Shown here one piece after another: positions 16,726 to 25,056 of a DNA stretch of 64,000 nucleotides (position 1 is its first letter; each line of letters begins with the position of its first letter). The notes under the pieces were generated by a model, which made no database searches, was not told the DNA's origin, and worked only from the letters and a program-made list of their open reading frames with translations. The translations under genes were made by a program, and so were the position numbers. The DNA is taken from contig JAETSN010000007.1 in assembly GCA_021769625.1 (NCBI GenBank), positions 1 to 64,000 on the forward strand. Direction: 5' to 3'. The stretch is from [Clostridium] symbiosum. GTDB taxonomy: Bacteria > Bacillota > Clostridia > Lachnospirales > Lachnospiraceae.

Positions 16726-17262
16726 ATGAAAAAAATGTTTTTGATGGGCAGGAGCGAAGCGGGAAAAACCTCCCTGACCCAGGCACTGAAAGGTGAAGAG
16801 CTTCACTATGTGAAAACCCAATACACCAGTTCAAACGACGACACCATCGACTCGCCGGGAGAGTATGCAGAATCCAAGCGCTTCAGCGTGGGGCTCGCCT
16901 GCTTTTCCTTTGAGGCGGATGTGGTGGCGGTCGTTCAGGCTGCCGATGAGCCTTTCAGCCTGTTTGGCCCAAGCCTTCACACCTTTATCCTCCGCCCCCT
17001 GATCGGCATCATTACAAAGGTTGATTCTCCTTATGCGAATATACCTATGGTCAGACAATGGCTGATCAACGCCGGCTGTGAACGCATTTTCCTGATCAAC
17101 AATATAACCAGAGAAGGCATCGGCGAGCTTATGGAATATCTGGAGGAAGATCTGCCGCATCTGACTATGGAGCAGGCAAAATGCAAGCAGAACCTCGGAT
17201 TGAATGAATGGGATCCGCTCCCGGAAGACAACGGATATCCGGCTGGCCATCCTACTAATTGA
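16726..17262 (+). CDS. EutP/PduV-like small GTPase
   Basis: This 178-residue P-loop protein is of the EutP/PduV type found in microcompartment operons. It has G1 GRSEAGKTSL, a G3-like DSPGEY, G4 ITKVD and a C-terminal tail rich in acidic and polar residues. PduV is reported to sit on microcompartments and to influence their movement or positioning in the cell; the biochemical role of EutP is debated. It is the third gene of the EutS-EutS-EutP unit and is followed by a strong terminator, so the operon contains only these three genes. Confidence 0.85.
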   Translation: MKKMFLMGRSEAGKTSLTQALKGEELHYVKTQYTSSNDDTIDSPGEYAESKRFSVGLACFSFEADVVAVVQAADEPFSLFGPSLHTFILRPLIGIITKVDSPYANIPMVRQWLINAGCERIFLINNITREGIGELMEYLEEDLPHLTMEQAKCKQNLGLNEWDPLPEDNGYPAGHPTN

Positions 17263-17316
17263 TCCCCGGCTCTTGACTTTCTTCCTTAAACTTAATATAC
17301 TGTTCTGACAGCCTGA

Positions 17317-17346
17317 TTCCCCGCCGCAAAAGGCGGGGGATTTTTT
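17317..17346 (+). terminator. Intrinsic terminator of the eutS-eutP unit
   Basis: TTCCCCGCC and GGCGGGGGA form a GC-rich stem followed by TTTTTT. It closes the microcompartment-type operon and separates it from the MATE gene. Confidence 0.85.
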
Positions 17347-17379
17347 CGTAGTTTTTACATACATGAGGAGTACATTTTT

Positions 17380-18768
17380 ATGAGAAATTTCAGGAAAAAA
17401 TACTTTGGAGATGCTGATTTTTACAAGATGGTATTTGCTGTCGCTGTCCCCATCATGATCCAGAACGGTATCACAAACTTTGTGAATATGCTGGACAATA
17501 TCATGATCGGCCAGATCGGAACCGAATCCATGACCGGCGTCTCCATTGTCAACCAGATACTGATCGTCTATAATCTCTGTATTTTTGGGGCCGTCTCCGG
17601 GGCAGGGATCTTTACGGCGCAGTACTACGGTCAGAAAAATACGGACGGCATACGGCACACAGTCCGTTTTAAACTCCTTGCAAGCATAGCCATTACCGCT
17701 CTGACCATTCTTTTGTTTATCCTTTGCGGACAGAATCTGATCAGTTTTTATCTGACCGGCGAAGGCAGCGCGGAGAGCATTCAGGCTTCCATGGCAAGCG
17801 GCAGGGAATATATGCTCCTGATGCTGACGGGGCTTCCCTTTTTCATGATCACACAGGTTTACGGCAGCACATTAAAGGAATGCGGCCAGACGCTCCTGCC
17901 CATGAAAGCAGGCGTTGTGGCGATCTTTATCAACCTGCTGTTCAACTATCTGCTGATCTACGGAAAATTCGGTTTTCCGATGCTGGGCGTAAAGGGCGCT
18001 GCGATCGCAACCGTCCTCTCCCGTGTGGTCGAGACGGGCATTATCGTCATTGCCACACACAGAAATAAGGAAGGGAACCCATTTGTCCTCGGGTTATACC
18101 GGAGCTTTGCCATTCCAGCGGACACGGTAAAAAAGATAGCTATAAAGGGAACTCCGCTTTTGCTGAACGAAACGCTCTGGTCCGCAGGTATGGCTACCCT
18201 CGCGGCATGCTATTCCCTGAAAGGGCTCAACGTGGTTGCCGCCCTCAATATCTCCAATACGATATGCAATCTGTTCCACATTTCCTTTATTGCCATGGGG
18301 GAAGCTGTCGCGATCATCATCGGGCAGATCCTCGGCACAGGAGATATGAAGCGCGCCAAGGAGACCGACACAAAGATCATTGTCTTTGCCGTCCTTCTCT
18401 GCTCCGTTGTGGCGGTAGTGATGTTTATCACAGCGCCTCTCTTTCCGGATTTTTACAATACATCCGAGGATATCAGGCAGCTAGCCGCAAAGCTGATCAT
18501 GATCTCGGCGCTGTTCGTTCCCCAGCACGCCCTGCTGAACAGCCTGTACTTTACGCTGCGCTCCGGCGGAAAGACCATGCTGGCTTTCTTCTTCGACAGC
18601 GTGTTTATCTGGTGCGTCAGCGTTGTATTAGCCTTCGCGCTGGCAAAACTCACGCCCCTGCCCATTTTATGGATCTACTTCCTTGTCCAGCTTGCGGACG
18701 GCATCAAGGCGGTGATCGGGCTTGTGCTGGTAAAAAAGGGCGTTTGGCTGCACAATATTGTGGAATAA
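17380..18768 (+). CDS. MATE-family efflux transporter
   Basis: This 462-residue polytopic membrane protein with about twelve hydrophobic helices is arranged as two homologous halves. The N-terminus has PIMIQNGITNFVNMLDNIMIGQIG, split as usual around helix 1, and the second half repeats the pattern. Such proteins export drugs or metabolites against Na+ or H+. The gene follows the EutP terminator by 33 bases and has ATGAGGAG before the start. It is not obviously tied to its neighbours. Substrate unknown. Confidence 0.9.
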   Translation: MRNFRKKYFGDADFYKMVFAVAVPIMIQNGITNFVNMLDNIMIGQIGTESMTGVSIVNQILIVYNLCIFGAVSGAGIFTAQYYGQKNTDGIRHTVRFKLLASIAITALTILLFILCGQNLISFYLTGEGSAESIQASMASGREYMLLMLTGLPFFMITQVYGSTLKECGQTLLPMKAGVVAIFINLLFNYLLIYGKFGFPMLGVKGAAIATVLSRVVETGIIVIATHRNKEGNPFVLGLYRSFAIPADTVKKIAIKGTPLLLNETLWSAGMATLAACYSLKGLNVVAALNISNTICNLFHISFIAMGEAVAIIIGQILGTGDMKRAKETDTKIIVFAVLLCSVVAVVMFITAPLFPDFYNTSEDIRQLAAKLIMISALFVPQHALLNSLYFTLRSGGKTMLAFFFDSVFIWCVSVVLAFALAKLTPLPILWIYFLVQLADGIKAVIGLVLVKKGVWLHNIVE

Positions 18769-18960
18769 TATGTCGAATTCCGCGTTCACAAATTGTTCAT
18801 ATTTAATTCAAAGAAACTTAATTTGAAAATCATTTTTTAGACAAATCTACAGACTATACTAAGTACATAAGATAACAACAGGAACTTAAAAACAGTTCTG
18901 AAGTATCTTCCCAACAAAGACATTATCGTAATAAATTTAAATAACTTTTTCATAATAAGT

Positions 18961-18986
18961 GCCAAGTAAGGGAAACCTTACTTGGC
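18961..18986. other. Perfect GNRA-capped hairpin in a 515-base gene-free gap
   Basis: GCCAAGTAAGG and CCTTACTTGGC form an 11-bp perfect stem with a GAAA tetraloop. No T-run follows on either strand, so it is not a classical terminator. The gap from 18769 to 19283 is AT-rich and holds only this hairpin, the terminator at 19198 and the inverted repeat at 19233. A 62-codon frame inside it has no ribosome site and no coding character. Confidence 0.5.
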
Positions 18987-19197
18987 ATCCTCCCTTTCTA
19001 GTCATATTTTCTCTTATTTCCCATATGATTATAGTAATTCCATATATTTTATCCGGCGGCGGCCTATATCAAAATTCTGCATTTTTATGCAAAAAGCTTG
19101 CTTTTTCCGGATATTACTGATAAACTCATATTTGTCATCCGTTCACAAAGGCGTGAATCCGAAGAAATGACGTTTATTTTTATACCATTTTTTCAGC

Positions 19198-19227
19198 AGA
19201 TAATCTTCGGATTATCTATTTTTATTT
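19198..19227 (+). terminator. UUCG-capped terminator upstream of the symporter gene
   Basis: AGATAATC-TTCG-GATTATCT is a perfect 8-bp stem with a UUCG loop followed by ATTTTTATTTT. It lies 57 bases before the symporter ATG, so it either ends an unseen small transcript or attenuates the symporter leader. Confidence 0.65.
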
Positions 19228-19232
19228 TACTT

Positions 19233-19264
19233 CAATAGAAAGTTCATATATATACTTTCTATTG
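19233..19264. repeat. 11-bp inverted repeat at the symporter start
   Basis: CAATAGAAAGT (19233-19243) and ACTTTCTATTG (19254-19264) are perfect complements with a 10-base AT spacer, ending just upstream of the GGAGGG ribosome site. It could be a repressor operator or a hairpin that affects translation. Confidence 0.5.
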
Positions 19265-19283
19265 CTTATGGAGGGATTTATCT

Positions 19284-20759
19284 ATGTTAGAAATGATTAC
19301 CAATGTCAACGGCATCGTCAACGGCTTTGTCTGGGGAACTTTCGGCATCGGCCTTTTACTCTTTGCCGGCATCCTGATGACCCTGGTCAACCAGGGTTTC
19401 CAGTTCACCCACATCGGGCACTGGTTCAAGAACACCATCGGCGCCATTTTCGCAGACAGACATGTCACAAAACATACGGAGAAGGAAGACAAATCTATTT
19501 CCCAGTTCCAGAGCCTGTGTACGGCTCTTGCGGCGACCATCGGCACCGGAAATATCGTGGGTATCGCCACCGCGATCATCTCCGGAGGCCCCGGCGCTAT
19601 TTTCTGGATGTGGGTCATGGCTATTTTCGGCATGATGACAAATTATTCCGAGAATGTCCTCGGCATTTATTACCGCCGCAAAAATGAAAAAGGCGAATGG
19701 TCCGGCGGCGCAATGTATTACTTAAGGGACGGCCTCGGCTCCAAAAAAGGCTGTAAGGAGATCGGCCTGATCCTTGCTGTGCTGTTCAGCTGCTTCTGTC
19801 TGCTGGCAAGCTTCGGCATCGGCAATATGAGCCAGGTAAACTCCATCGCAGGTAATATGAAGTCTGCATTTAATATTCCCACCTGGATCACCGGCGTCGC
19901 CATTGTCATACTTTCTGCTTTTGTTATTTTAGGCGGTTTAAAACGGGTTGCCGCAGTTACGGAAAAACTGGTCCCGATCATGGCTATCCTCTATATCATC
20001 GGCGCCCTTATTATCTGTATCGCAAATATCGACCAGTTCGGCGCTGTCTTCGGAGCTATCTTCAAAGGCGCTTTTGCCATGAAAGCGGCAGGGGGCGGCA
20101 TCATCGGTTACGGTGTCAGCAGAGCGATCACATGGGGCTTTAAAAGAGGGGCATTTTCCAATGAAGCAGGCCTTGGCTCCTCTGTTATGGTGCATTCCAG
20201 CTCCAATGTAAAAGAACCTGTCCGTCAGGGTATGTGGGGTATCTTTGAAGTGTTTGCGGATACGATCGTTGTCTGTACGCTGACCGCTTTCTGCATCCTT
20301 TCCTCCGGGCTGGTGGATCTGGAAACAGGACAGATGCTGACCGATGTAGAAGGTTCCGGTCTGGTAGGGCAGGCTTTTGCAGGTGTTTTCGGCTCCGTCG
20401 GCCCCAAGTTTATCGCTATCGCCATCTTGCTGTTCGCCTACTCGACGGCACTTGGCTGGAGCCATTACGGTACAAAGGCTTTTGAGTTCCTGTTCGGTAC
20501 AAAGGCGACCGTTATTTACAAAGCCGTATTCGTTATCATGACATACTTCGGCTGCACGATGAGTCTGGGACTGGCATGGGACCTTTCAGATACTTTCAAC
20601 GGTCTGATGATGATCCCGAACCTGATCGGTGTTCTGGTTCTCTCCGGCACTGTCAGGAAGATCACATCCAACTACTTACGCCGGACTTTCCACGGCTCCA
20701 AAGAAGAACCCATGTATTCCGCCTTTGAAGATATTCAGAAAGAGCAGCTGCGCGGTTAA
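19284..20759 (+). CDS. Sodium:alanine symporter (AGCS family)
   Basis: This 491-residue membrane transporter takes up alanine or glycine with Na+. The family signature is clear: GTGNIVGIATAIISGGPGAIFWMW near residues 92-115, and SNEAGLGSSVMVHSSS in the second half. About ten to eleven hydrophobic helices span the protein and a short charged tail follows. GGAGGG lies close to the ATG. It is a single gene bounded by terminators. Glycine riboswitches often precede this family, but I do not see one here. Confidence 0.92.
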   Translation: MLEMITNVNGIVNGFVWGTFGIGLLLFAGILMTLVNQGFQFTHIGHWFKNTIGAIFADRHVTKHTEKEDKSISQFQSLCTALAATIGTGNIVGIATAIISGGPGAIFWMWVMAIFGMMTNYSENVLGIYYRRKNEKGEWSGGAMYYLRDGLGSKKGCKEIGLILAVLFSCFCLLASFGIGNMSQVNSIAGNMKSAFNIPTWITGVAIVILSAFVILGGLKRVAAVTEKLVPIMAILYIIGALIICIANIDQFGAVFGAIFKGAFAMKAAGGGIIGYGVSRAITWGFKRGAFSNEAGLGSSVMVHSSSNVKEPVRQGMWGIFEVFADTIVVCTLTAFCILSSGLVDLETGQMLTDVEGSGLVGQAFAGVFGSVGPKFIAIAILLFAYSTALGWSHYGTKAFEFLFGTKATVIYKAVFVIMTYFGCTMSLGLAWDLSDTFNGLMMIPNLIGVLVLSGTVRKITSNYLRRTFHGSKEEPMYSAFEDIQKEQLRG

Positions 20760-20810
20760 AAATGCCTATCAGGATATGTTAACTGAACAATATTTTCAAA
20801 AGCCATAAGA

Positions 20811-20836
20811 AAAAAGCGGTCGACCGGCCGCTTTTT
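20811..20836. terminator. Bidirectional terminator between symporter and fba
   Basis: AAAAAGCGG (20811-20819) pairs with CCGCTTTTT (20828-20836). The symmetric A and T runs make it an intrinsic terminator for both the symporter (plus) and fba (minus). Confidence 0.75.
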
Positions 20837-20873
20837 CCTATCTCTCTTATTTCATTTTAAATATTTCAAATCC

Positions 20874-21812
20874 TTATGCTTTCCCGTTACATCCCAGAAC
20901 ATCGATCAGTTTGTGACGAACCATCTCTTTAATGTTAGCACGAGCCGGTTTCAGATATTCACGGGGATCGAATTTATCCGGATGCTCTGCGAAGAACTGA
21001 CGGATCGTACCTGTCATGGCAAGACGAAGGTCAGAGTCGATGTTGATCTTACATACTGCAGAGCGTGCAGCTTCACGGAGCTGGTCTTCGGGAACACCGA
21101 TCGCACCGGGCATTGCTCCGCCGTACTTGTTGATCATCTCAACATATTCCTGCGGAACGGAAGAAGAACCGTGCAGCACGATGGGGAATCCCGGGATCAT
21201 CTTCTCACACTCATGCAGAACGTCGAAACGAAGCTGCGGTTTTGTGCCGGGTTTGAACTTATATGCGCCGTGGCTTGTACCGATCGCGATGGCAAGGGAG
21301 TCACAGCCTGTCTTTTCCACAAATTCTGCCACTTCTTCGGGATGTGTGTAGGAAGAATCCTCTGCGGATACTTTCACATCATCTTCCACGCCTGCCAGTG
21401 TGCCAAGTTCAGCTTCCACTACCACGCCGTGTTCATGAGCGTATTCCACTACCTTCTTTGTGATCTCGATATTCTCTGCAAAGGGTTTGGAAGAAGCATC
21501 GATCATAACGGAAGTAAATCCGCCGTCGATACAGGACTTACATGTCTCAAAATCCGGACCGTGATCCAGATGCAGAGCGATGGGCAGATCAGGATTGCAG
21601 GCAATAGCAGCCTCAACCAGCTTCACCAGATAATTGTGATTCGCGTAAGCACGGGCTCCCTTGGAAACCTGCAGAATAACCGGTGCCTTTTCCTCCGCGC
21701 AGGCTTCCGTGATACCCTGAACGATTTCCATGTTGTTTACATTGAAAGCACCGATAGCGTAGCCGCCCTTATACGCTTTCTCAAACATTTCCTTTGTTGT
21801 TACTAATGGCAT
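20874..21812 (-). CDS. fba: Class II fructose-1,6-bisphosphate aldolase
   Basis: This 312-residue zinc-dependent aldolase cleaves fructose 1,6-bisphosphate to dihydroxyacetone phosphate and glyceraldehyde 3-phosphate. It has the class II features: catalytic Asp and metal His in LHLDHGPD, VEAELGTLAG with the metal Glu, GTSHGAYKF, VLHGSSSVP and KINIDSDLR for phosphate binding. The length is that of the long class IIB glycolytic enzyme. GGAGG precedes the ATG. It lies downstream of the crh-like gene in the core block, which fits its glycolytic role and catabolite control theme, though a 98-base gap separates them. Confidence 0.95.
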   Translation of the reverse strand: MPLVTTKEMFEKAYKGGYAIGAFNVNNMEIVQGITEACAEEKAPVILQVSKGARAYANHNYLVKLVEAAIACNPDLPIALHLDHGPDFETCKSCIDGGFTSVMIDASSKPFAENIEITKKVVEYAHEHGVVVEAELGTLAGVEDDVKVSAEDSSYTHPEEVAEFVEKTGCDSLAIAIGTSHGAYKFKPGTKPQLRFDVLHECEKMIPGFPIVLHGSSSVPQEYVEMINKYGGAMPGAIGVPEDQLREAARSAVCKINIDSDLRLAMTGTIRQFFAEHPDKFDPREYLKPARANIKEMVRHKLIDVLGCNGKA

Positions 21813-21910
21813 ATCCTTGTACCTCCATTTAATATTTTTGTTTTATATGATAACCGAAAGCCGCCCTTTCAGTCCTCTGTCCCTGCCTGCAGCTCCGGCT
21901 ATTTTCATTT

Positions 21911-22168
21911 TTATTCTTCACCGCTCAGGAATTTCTCAATACTTGAAAGAGCCTCTTTTTCATCCTTTCCGTCCGCGACTACGGTAATCTCCGCGCCGCT
22001 GTCGAGTCCCAGGCTCATCATACCCATGATACTCTTTGCATTCACCTTTTTCCCTGCTGATTCAATGTAAACCGAACTCTCATGCTGGCTCGCCACCTGT
22101 ACGAGGACCGCGACGGGCCGGGCTTCAAGCCCGTTTTTCAACTGAATCTTCATAGATTTTTCCAACAT
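21911..22168 (-). CDS. crh: Crh-like HPr-family protein lacking His15
   Basis: This 85-residue HPr fold has Glu at position 15 (GLEARPVAV) where transport HPr has the phospho-histidine. Ser46 is kept in NAKSIMGMMSL. Like Crh of Bacillus, it cannot serve the PTS phosphorelay but should be phosphorylated on Ser46 by HPr kinase and act as a CcpA cofactor. The hprK gene is in the same block about 4 kb away. GAGGAG precedes the ATG, and the start reproduces standard HPr numbering exactly. It follows whiA, the same neighbourhood as crh in Bacillus subtilis. Confidence 0.85.
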   Translation of the reverse strand: MLEKSMKIQLKNGLEARPVAVLVQVASQHESSVYIESAGKKVNAKSIMGMMSLGLDSGAEITVVADGKDEKEALSSIEKFLSGEE

Positions 22169-22184
22169 AATTTTTCTCCTCTCA

Positions 22185-23069
22185 CTACTTTCTCATGCTT
22201 TCCGCAATCTCACTTATTTTTCGCAATCTATGATTCACTCCGGACTTCCCCACCGGAGGTGTCAACAATTCCCCCAATTCCTGCAGCGTTGCCTCCTGAT
22301 ACTCCAGCCGCAGTTCCGCGATCTCCCGCAGGTTTTTCGGCAGCTCGGAGAGACCCGTTCTTTCCTGTATCAACATGATATCTCTTACCTGCCCCGCCGC
22401 GGCATTCACAGTTTTTGCGATATTGGCCGTTTCGCAATTCACCTTTCTGTTGACGGAATTTCTCACTTCCTTCACGATCCTGTGATTCTCAAAATCCATC
22501 AGGGATACATGCGCCCCCATGATATTCAGCATATCACATATGGCCGAACCCTCTTTTATATAAACCACATAATATTTTTTCCGCCGGGCAACCTTCGCCG
22601 GAATATCAAAGGCTGCTGTCAGTTCCAGCAAAAGACCCGCTTCCTTTTCATCTATGCAGTCAAATTCCAGATGATAGCTCTTCCCCGGGTTGCTCATAGA
22701 GCCCACACATAAATATGCCCCCCGCAGAAAGGCTCTCCTGCAGCACTGCTCTTTCAATGTTCCCTTTAAATCCGGTATCAGACGTTCTTTCCAAAATTCT
22801 ACAGAAAAAGTCAATATCCCTTTCTCCGCATCACTCTTTATATTAATGTTTTTTTTGCATAATGTAAAGGCTTTTTGTCTCACAAAATCATTCTCTGCGT
22901 TTAAAAAAACCGTTATTTCACCATTTTCCGCCAAAAAATCCATATTGTCGGATTTTGTCCGTCCCCTGTCCCCAAACAGGATGATCGCAGATAATTCCGC
23001 ATATATGCAATGCGCAGAGGATGCATACTGCTTTAATAATTCCTCTTTTACTTCTCCCGAAAAAGACAA
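22185..23069 (-). CDS. whiA: Sporulation/cell-division regulator WhiA
   Basis: This roughly 294-residue protein has an N-terminal LAGLIDADG-like domain and a C-terminal helix-turn-helix (LTPPVGKSGVNHRLRKISEIA). I prefer the TTG at 23069, which gives the standard N-terminus MSFSGEVKEELL and has GAGGG 8 bases before it. The frame also opens at a GTG 21 bases upstream, which almost touches the rapZ stop. WhiA controls division or sporulation genes in Gram-positives. It sits between rapZ and crh as in Bacillus, but the usual yvcK/gluconeogenesis factor gene is absent from between rapZ and whiA. Confidence 0.92.
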   Translation of the reverse strand: MSFSGEVKEELLKQYASSAHCIYAELSAIILFGDRGRTKSDNMDFLAENGEITVFLNAENDFVRQKAFTLCKKNINIKSDAEKGILTFSVEFWKERLIPDLKGTLKEQCCRRAFLRGAYLCVGSMSNPGKSYHLEFDCIDEKEAGLLLELTAAFDIPAKVARRKKYYVVYIKEGSAICDMLNIMGAHVSLMDFENHRIVKEVRNSVNRKVNCETANIAKTVNAAAGQVRDIMLIQERTGLSELPKNLREIAELRLEYQEATLQELGELLTPPVGKSGVNHRLRKISEIAESMRK

Positions 23070-23092
23070 CGCTATCCCTCTTTCTCTCACCC

Positions 23093-23965
23093 CTATTTGA
23101 TACTCTGGATCCCGATATCCCTGTGGCTTATCTTAAGCCCGTAACTGCCCTTATCTTTCAGCCGTTCATACAGCATATTGGCGAGCGTCACACTGCGGTG
23201 TTTCCCACCCGTGCATCCTATCCCTATCACAAGCTGGTACTTCCCCTCCTTGATATAATTGGGAATCAGGAAATTGAGCATATCCGTCAGTTTATCGAGA
23301 AATTCATGGCTCTCCGGGTAGCCCATCACGAAATCCTGCACTTCCTTTTCATTCCCCGTGTGGCGCTTTAACTCCTCCACATAAAACGGATTTGGCAGGA
23401 AACGCACATCAAACACAAGATCCGCATCCGCCGGGATCCCGTACTTAAAGCCGAAGGATACAACATTTATCATCAGACTGTTATATTCTTCATTCTGGAT
23501 AAAAATGCGCTCTAACTCTTCTTTTAATTCCCTTGTCAGCAGATTGGACGTATCGATCACATAATCCGCCTTTTCCCGGATCTTCCGCAGGATCTCCCTT
23601 TCCCTCTGGATCCCCGCCTCGATCCGCTCCCCGGAGAGGGACAAAGGATGCCGCCTTCTTGTCTCCTTGTATCGCTTTAAGAGCACCCGCTCGCCTGCAT
23701 CCAGAAACAATATCTCATATACAAAGCCGTTTTTCTTCAGCTTGTCCAGCATCCCTTCCGCTTCCTGAAAAGACTGGCCGCTGCGCACATCCAGACCCAG
23801 CGCCACTTTGGAAGCCTCCGTTCCCGGAAGGGACACCATCTCCACAAACATCTCCACCAGAGAGACAGGCAGGTTATCCACACAATAAAAACCTGCATCC
23901 TCCAGCATTTTCAATGCCGTACTTTTTCCGCCGCCGCTCATGCCTGTCACTACAACAAATCTCAT
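23093..23965 (-). CDS. rapZ: RapZ/YvcJ nucleotide-binding protein
   Basis: This 290-residue P-loop protein has Walker A GMSGGGKST (residues 8-16) and the characteristic GFYCVDNLP block right after it, and a C-terminal domain containing GCTGGKHRSVTLA. In E. coli RapZ is an RNase E adapter controlling glmS through small RNAs; in Gram-positives (YvcJ) it hydrolyses nucleotides and affects competence or envelope processes. The gene lies between murB and whiA in a conserved Firmicutes order. Confidence 0.94.
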   Translation of the reverse strand: MRFVVVTGMSGGGKSTALKMLEDAGFYCVDNLPVSLVEMFVEMVSLPGTEASKVALGLDVRSGQSFQEAEGMLDKLKKNGFVYEILFLDAGERVLLKRYKETRRRHPLSLSGERIEAGIQREREILRKIREKADYVIDTSNLLTRELKEELERIFIQNEEYNSLMINVVSFGFKYGIPADADLVFDVRFLPNPFYVEELKRHTGNEKEVQDFVMGYPESHEFLDKLTDMLNFLIPNYIKEGKYQLVIGIGCTGGKHRSVTLANMLYERLKDKGSYGLKISHRDIGIQSIK

Positions 23966-23995
23966 CTTTGGCTCCTCTTATGCCGCCCGGTTTTC

Positions 23996-24901
23996 TCACT
24001 CCAGATAAATCACTTCCGGCTCAAGCTCCACGCCGAAATGCTCCCTTACCCTATCCTGTACTTCTCCCATAAGCCGTCTGATATCTGCTGTTGTTGCACC
24101 GCCCCTGTTGACGATAAAGCCGCAGTGCTTTTCCGACACCTGGGCGCCGCCTATGCTAAGGCCCCTTAAGCCTGCGTCCATGATCAGCTTTCCCGCAAAA
24201 TATCCTTCCGGTCTTTTAAATGTGCTTCCCGCACTGGGATATTCCAGAGGCTGTTTTACCCGCCTTCTTTCCGCAAAATCTGCCATTTTGGCTGATATTT
24301 CTTTTCTCATACCGCCGAAAAGCTGAAACTCCACGTCGGTCACTATGATCTTTTCCCGCTTTAAAATGCTGTCCCTGTAGCCGAAGTTCAATTCCTTATT
24401 GGAAAATTCCTTTTCCTCCCCCGTCTGCGCAATGCCCTTCACCCGGCTGACCACCTGGCGCATTTCACCCTCGTAAGCACCGGCGTTCATCACCACGCCG
24501 CCGCCCACAGAACCCGGGATCCCCGAGGCGAACTCAAATCCGGTCAGGGAATGCTCCAGCGCAGCGGAAGCGATCCGGCCAAGCAATGCTCCGGCCTGTG
24601 CCGTTATCTTTTCGTCTGCGATGCGGATTGCTCCGAACGCATCCCCGATATGAAGGATCGCTCCATCGTAGCCTTCGTCACTGACCAGAAGATTGCTGCC
24701 GTTTCCCACTACAAAATATTTTGTACCACTTTCTCTAAAAAATGTAAGCAATTTTTGAAGCTGCTCTGCTGTTTTAATTTCCAGAAAAAGTTCTGCCGGT
24801 CCGCCGGTCCGGAAAGTCGTATGCCGGCTCATGGGTTCTCGCCGGAGAATCTGCCCTGCCGGCAGGATCCGTTCCACCTCTGTTATGATTTCCCCTCTCA
24901 A
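23996..24901 (-). CDS. murB: UDP-N-acetylenolpyruvoylglucosamine reductase MurB
   Basis: This 301-residue FAD enzyme makes UDP-N-acetylmuramate, a committed step in peptidoglycan precursor synthesis. The FAD-binding part has RHTTFRTGGPA and VVGNGSNLLV, and GIPGSVGGGVVMNAGAYEGE is typical. The catalytic serine lies in PSAGSTFKRP, and the C-terminal EPEVIYLE carries the conserved Glu. It is followed on the same strand by rapZ. The repeat element at 24921 separates it from glk. Confidence 0.95.
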   Translation of the reverse strand: MRGEIITEVERILPAGQILRREPMSRHTTFRTGGPAELFLEIKTAEQLQKLLTFFRESGTKYFVVGNGSNLLVSDEGYDGAILHIGDAFGAIRIADEKITAQAGALLGRIASAALEHSLTGFEFASGIPGSVGGGVVMNAGAYEGEMRQVVSRVKGIAQTGEEKEFSNKELNFGYRDSILKREKIIVTDVEFQLFGGMRKEISAKMADFAERRRVKQPLEYPSAGSTFKRPEGYFAGKLIMDAGLRGLSIGGAQVSEKHCGFIVNRGGATTADIRRLMGEVQDRVREHFGVELEPEVIYLE

Positions 24902-24920
24902 CTCAGATCCTTTCTTATTA

Positions 24921-25052
24921 ACAGTTCCGCATCTGCCCTCTCAGTGTCTTTGGCGGCAGAGAAATTTCCAGCCGCTCTGCGTCTGTAAATTCTCTGGACA
25001 CTTCACGGCCAGATGCTGTTTTACAGTTCCGCATCTGCCCTCTCAGTGTCTT
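24921..25052 (-). repeat. 30-bp direct repeat encoding KTLRGQMRNC twice
   Basis: Copies at 24921-24950 and 25023-25052 are identical over 30 bases and 102 bases (34 codons) apart. On the minus strand both are in one open frame that reads KTLRGQMRNC, then a 24-residue linker ending ERLEISLPP, then KTLRGQMRNC and a stop. The frame has no ribosome site and overlaps the glk end out of frame. It looks like a small mobile or duplicated coding fragment inserted between glk and murB. It is not a CRISPR array: there are only two copies and the spacer is coding-like. Confidence 0.6.
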
Positions 25053-25056
25053 AAAC

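Noticed and set aside
18982-19170. 62-codon frame in the symporter upstream region
   Set aside because: AT-rich, no ribosome site, no protein-like pattern.
18769-19283. Glycine riboswitch upstream of the alanine symporter
   Set aside because: The conserved aptamer cores of glycine riboswitches are not visible.
24921-25052. Two 30-bp repeats as a minimal CRISPR
   Set aside because: Only two copies, a 72-base spacer that is open in the same frame, and no cas genes.
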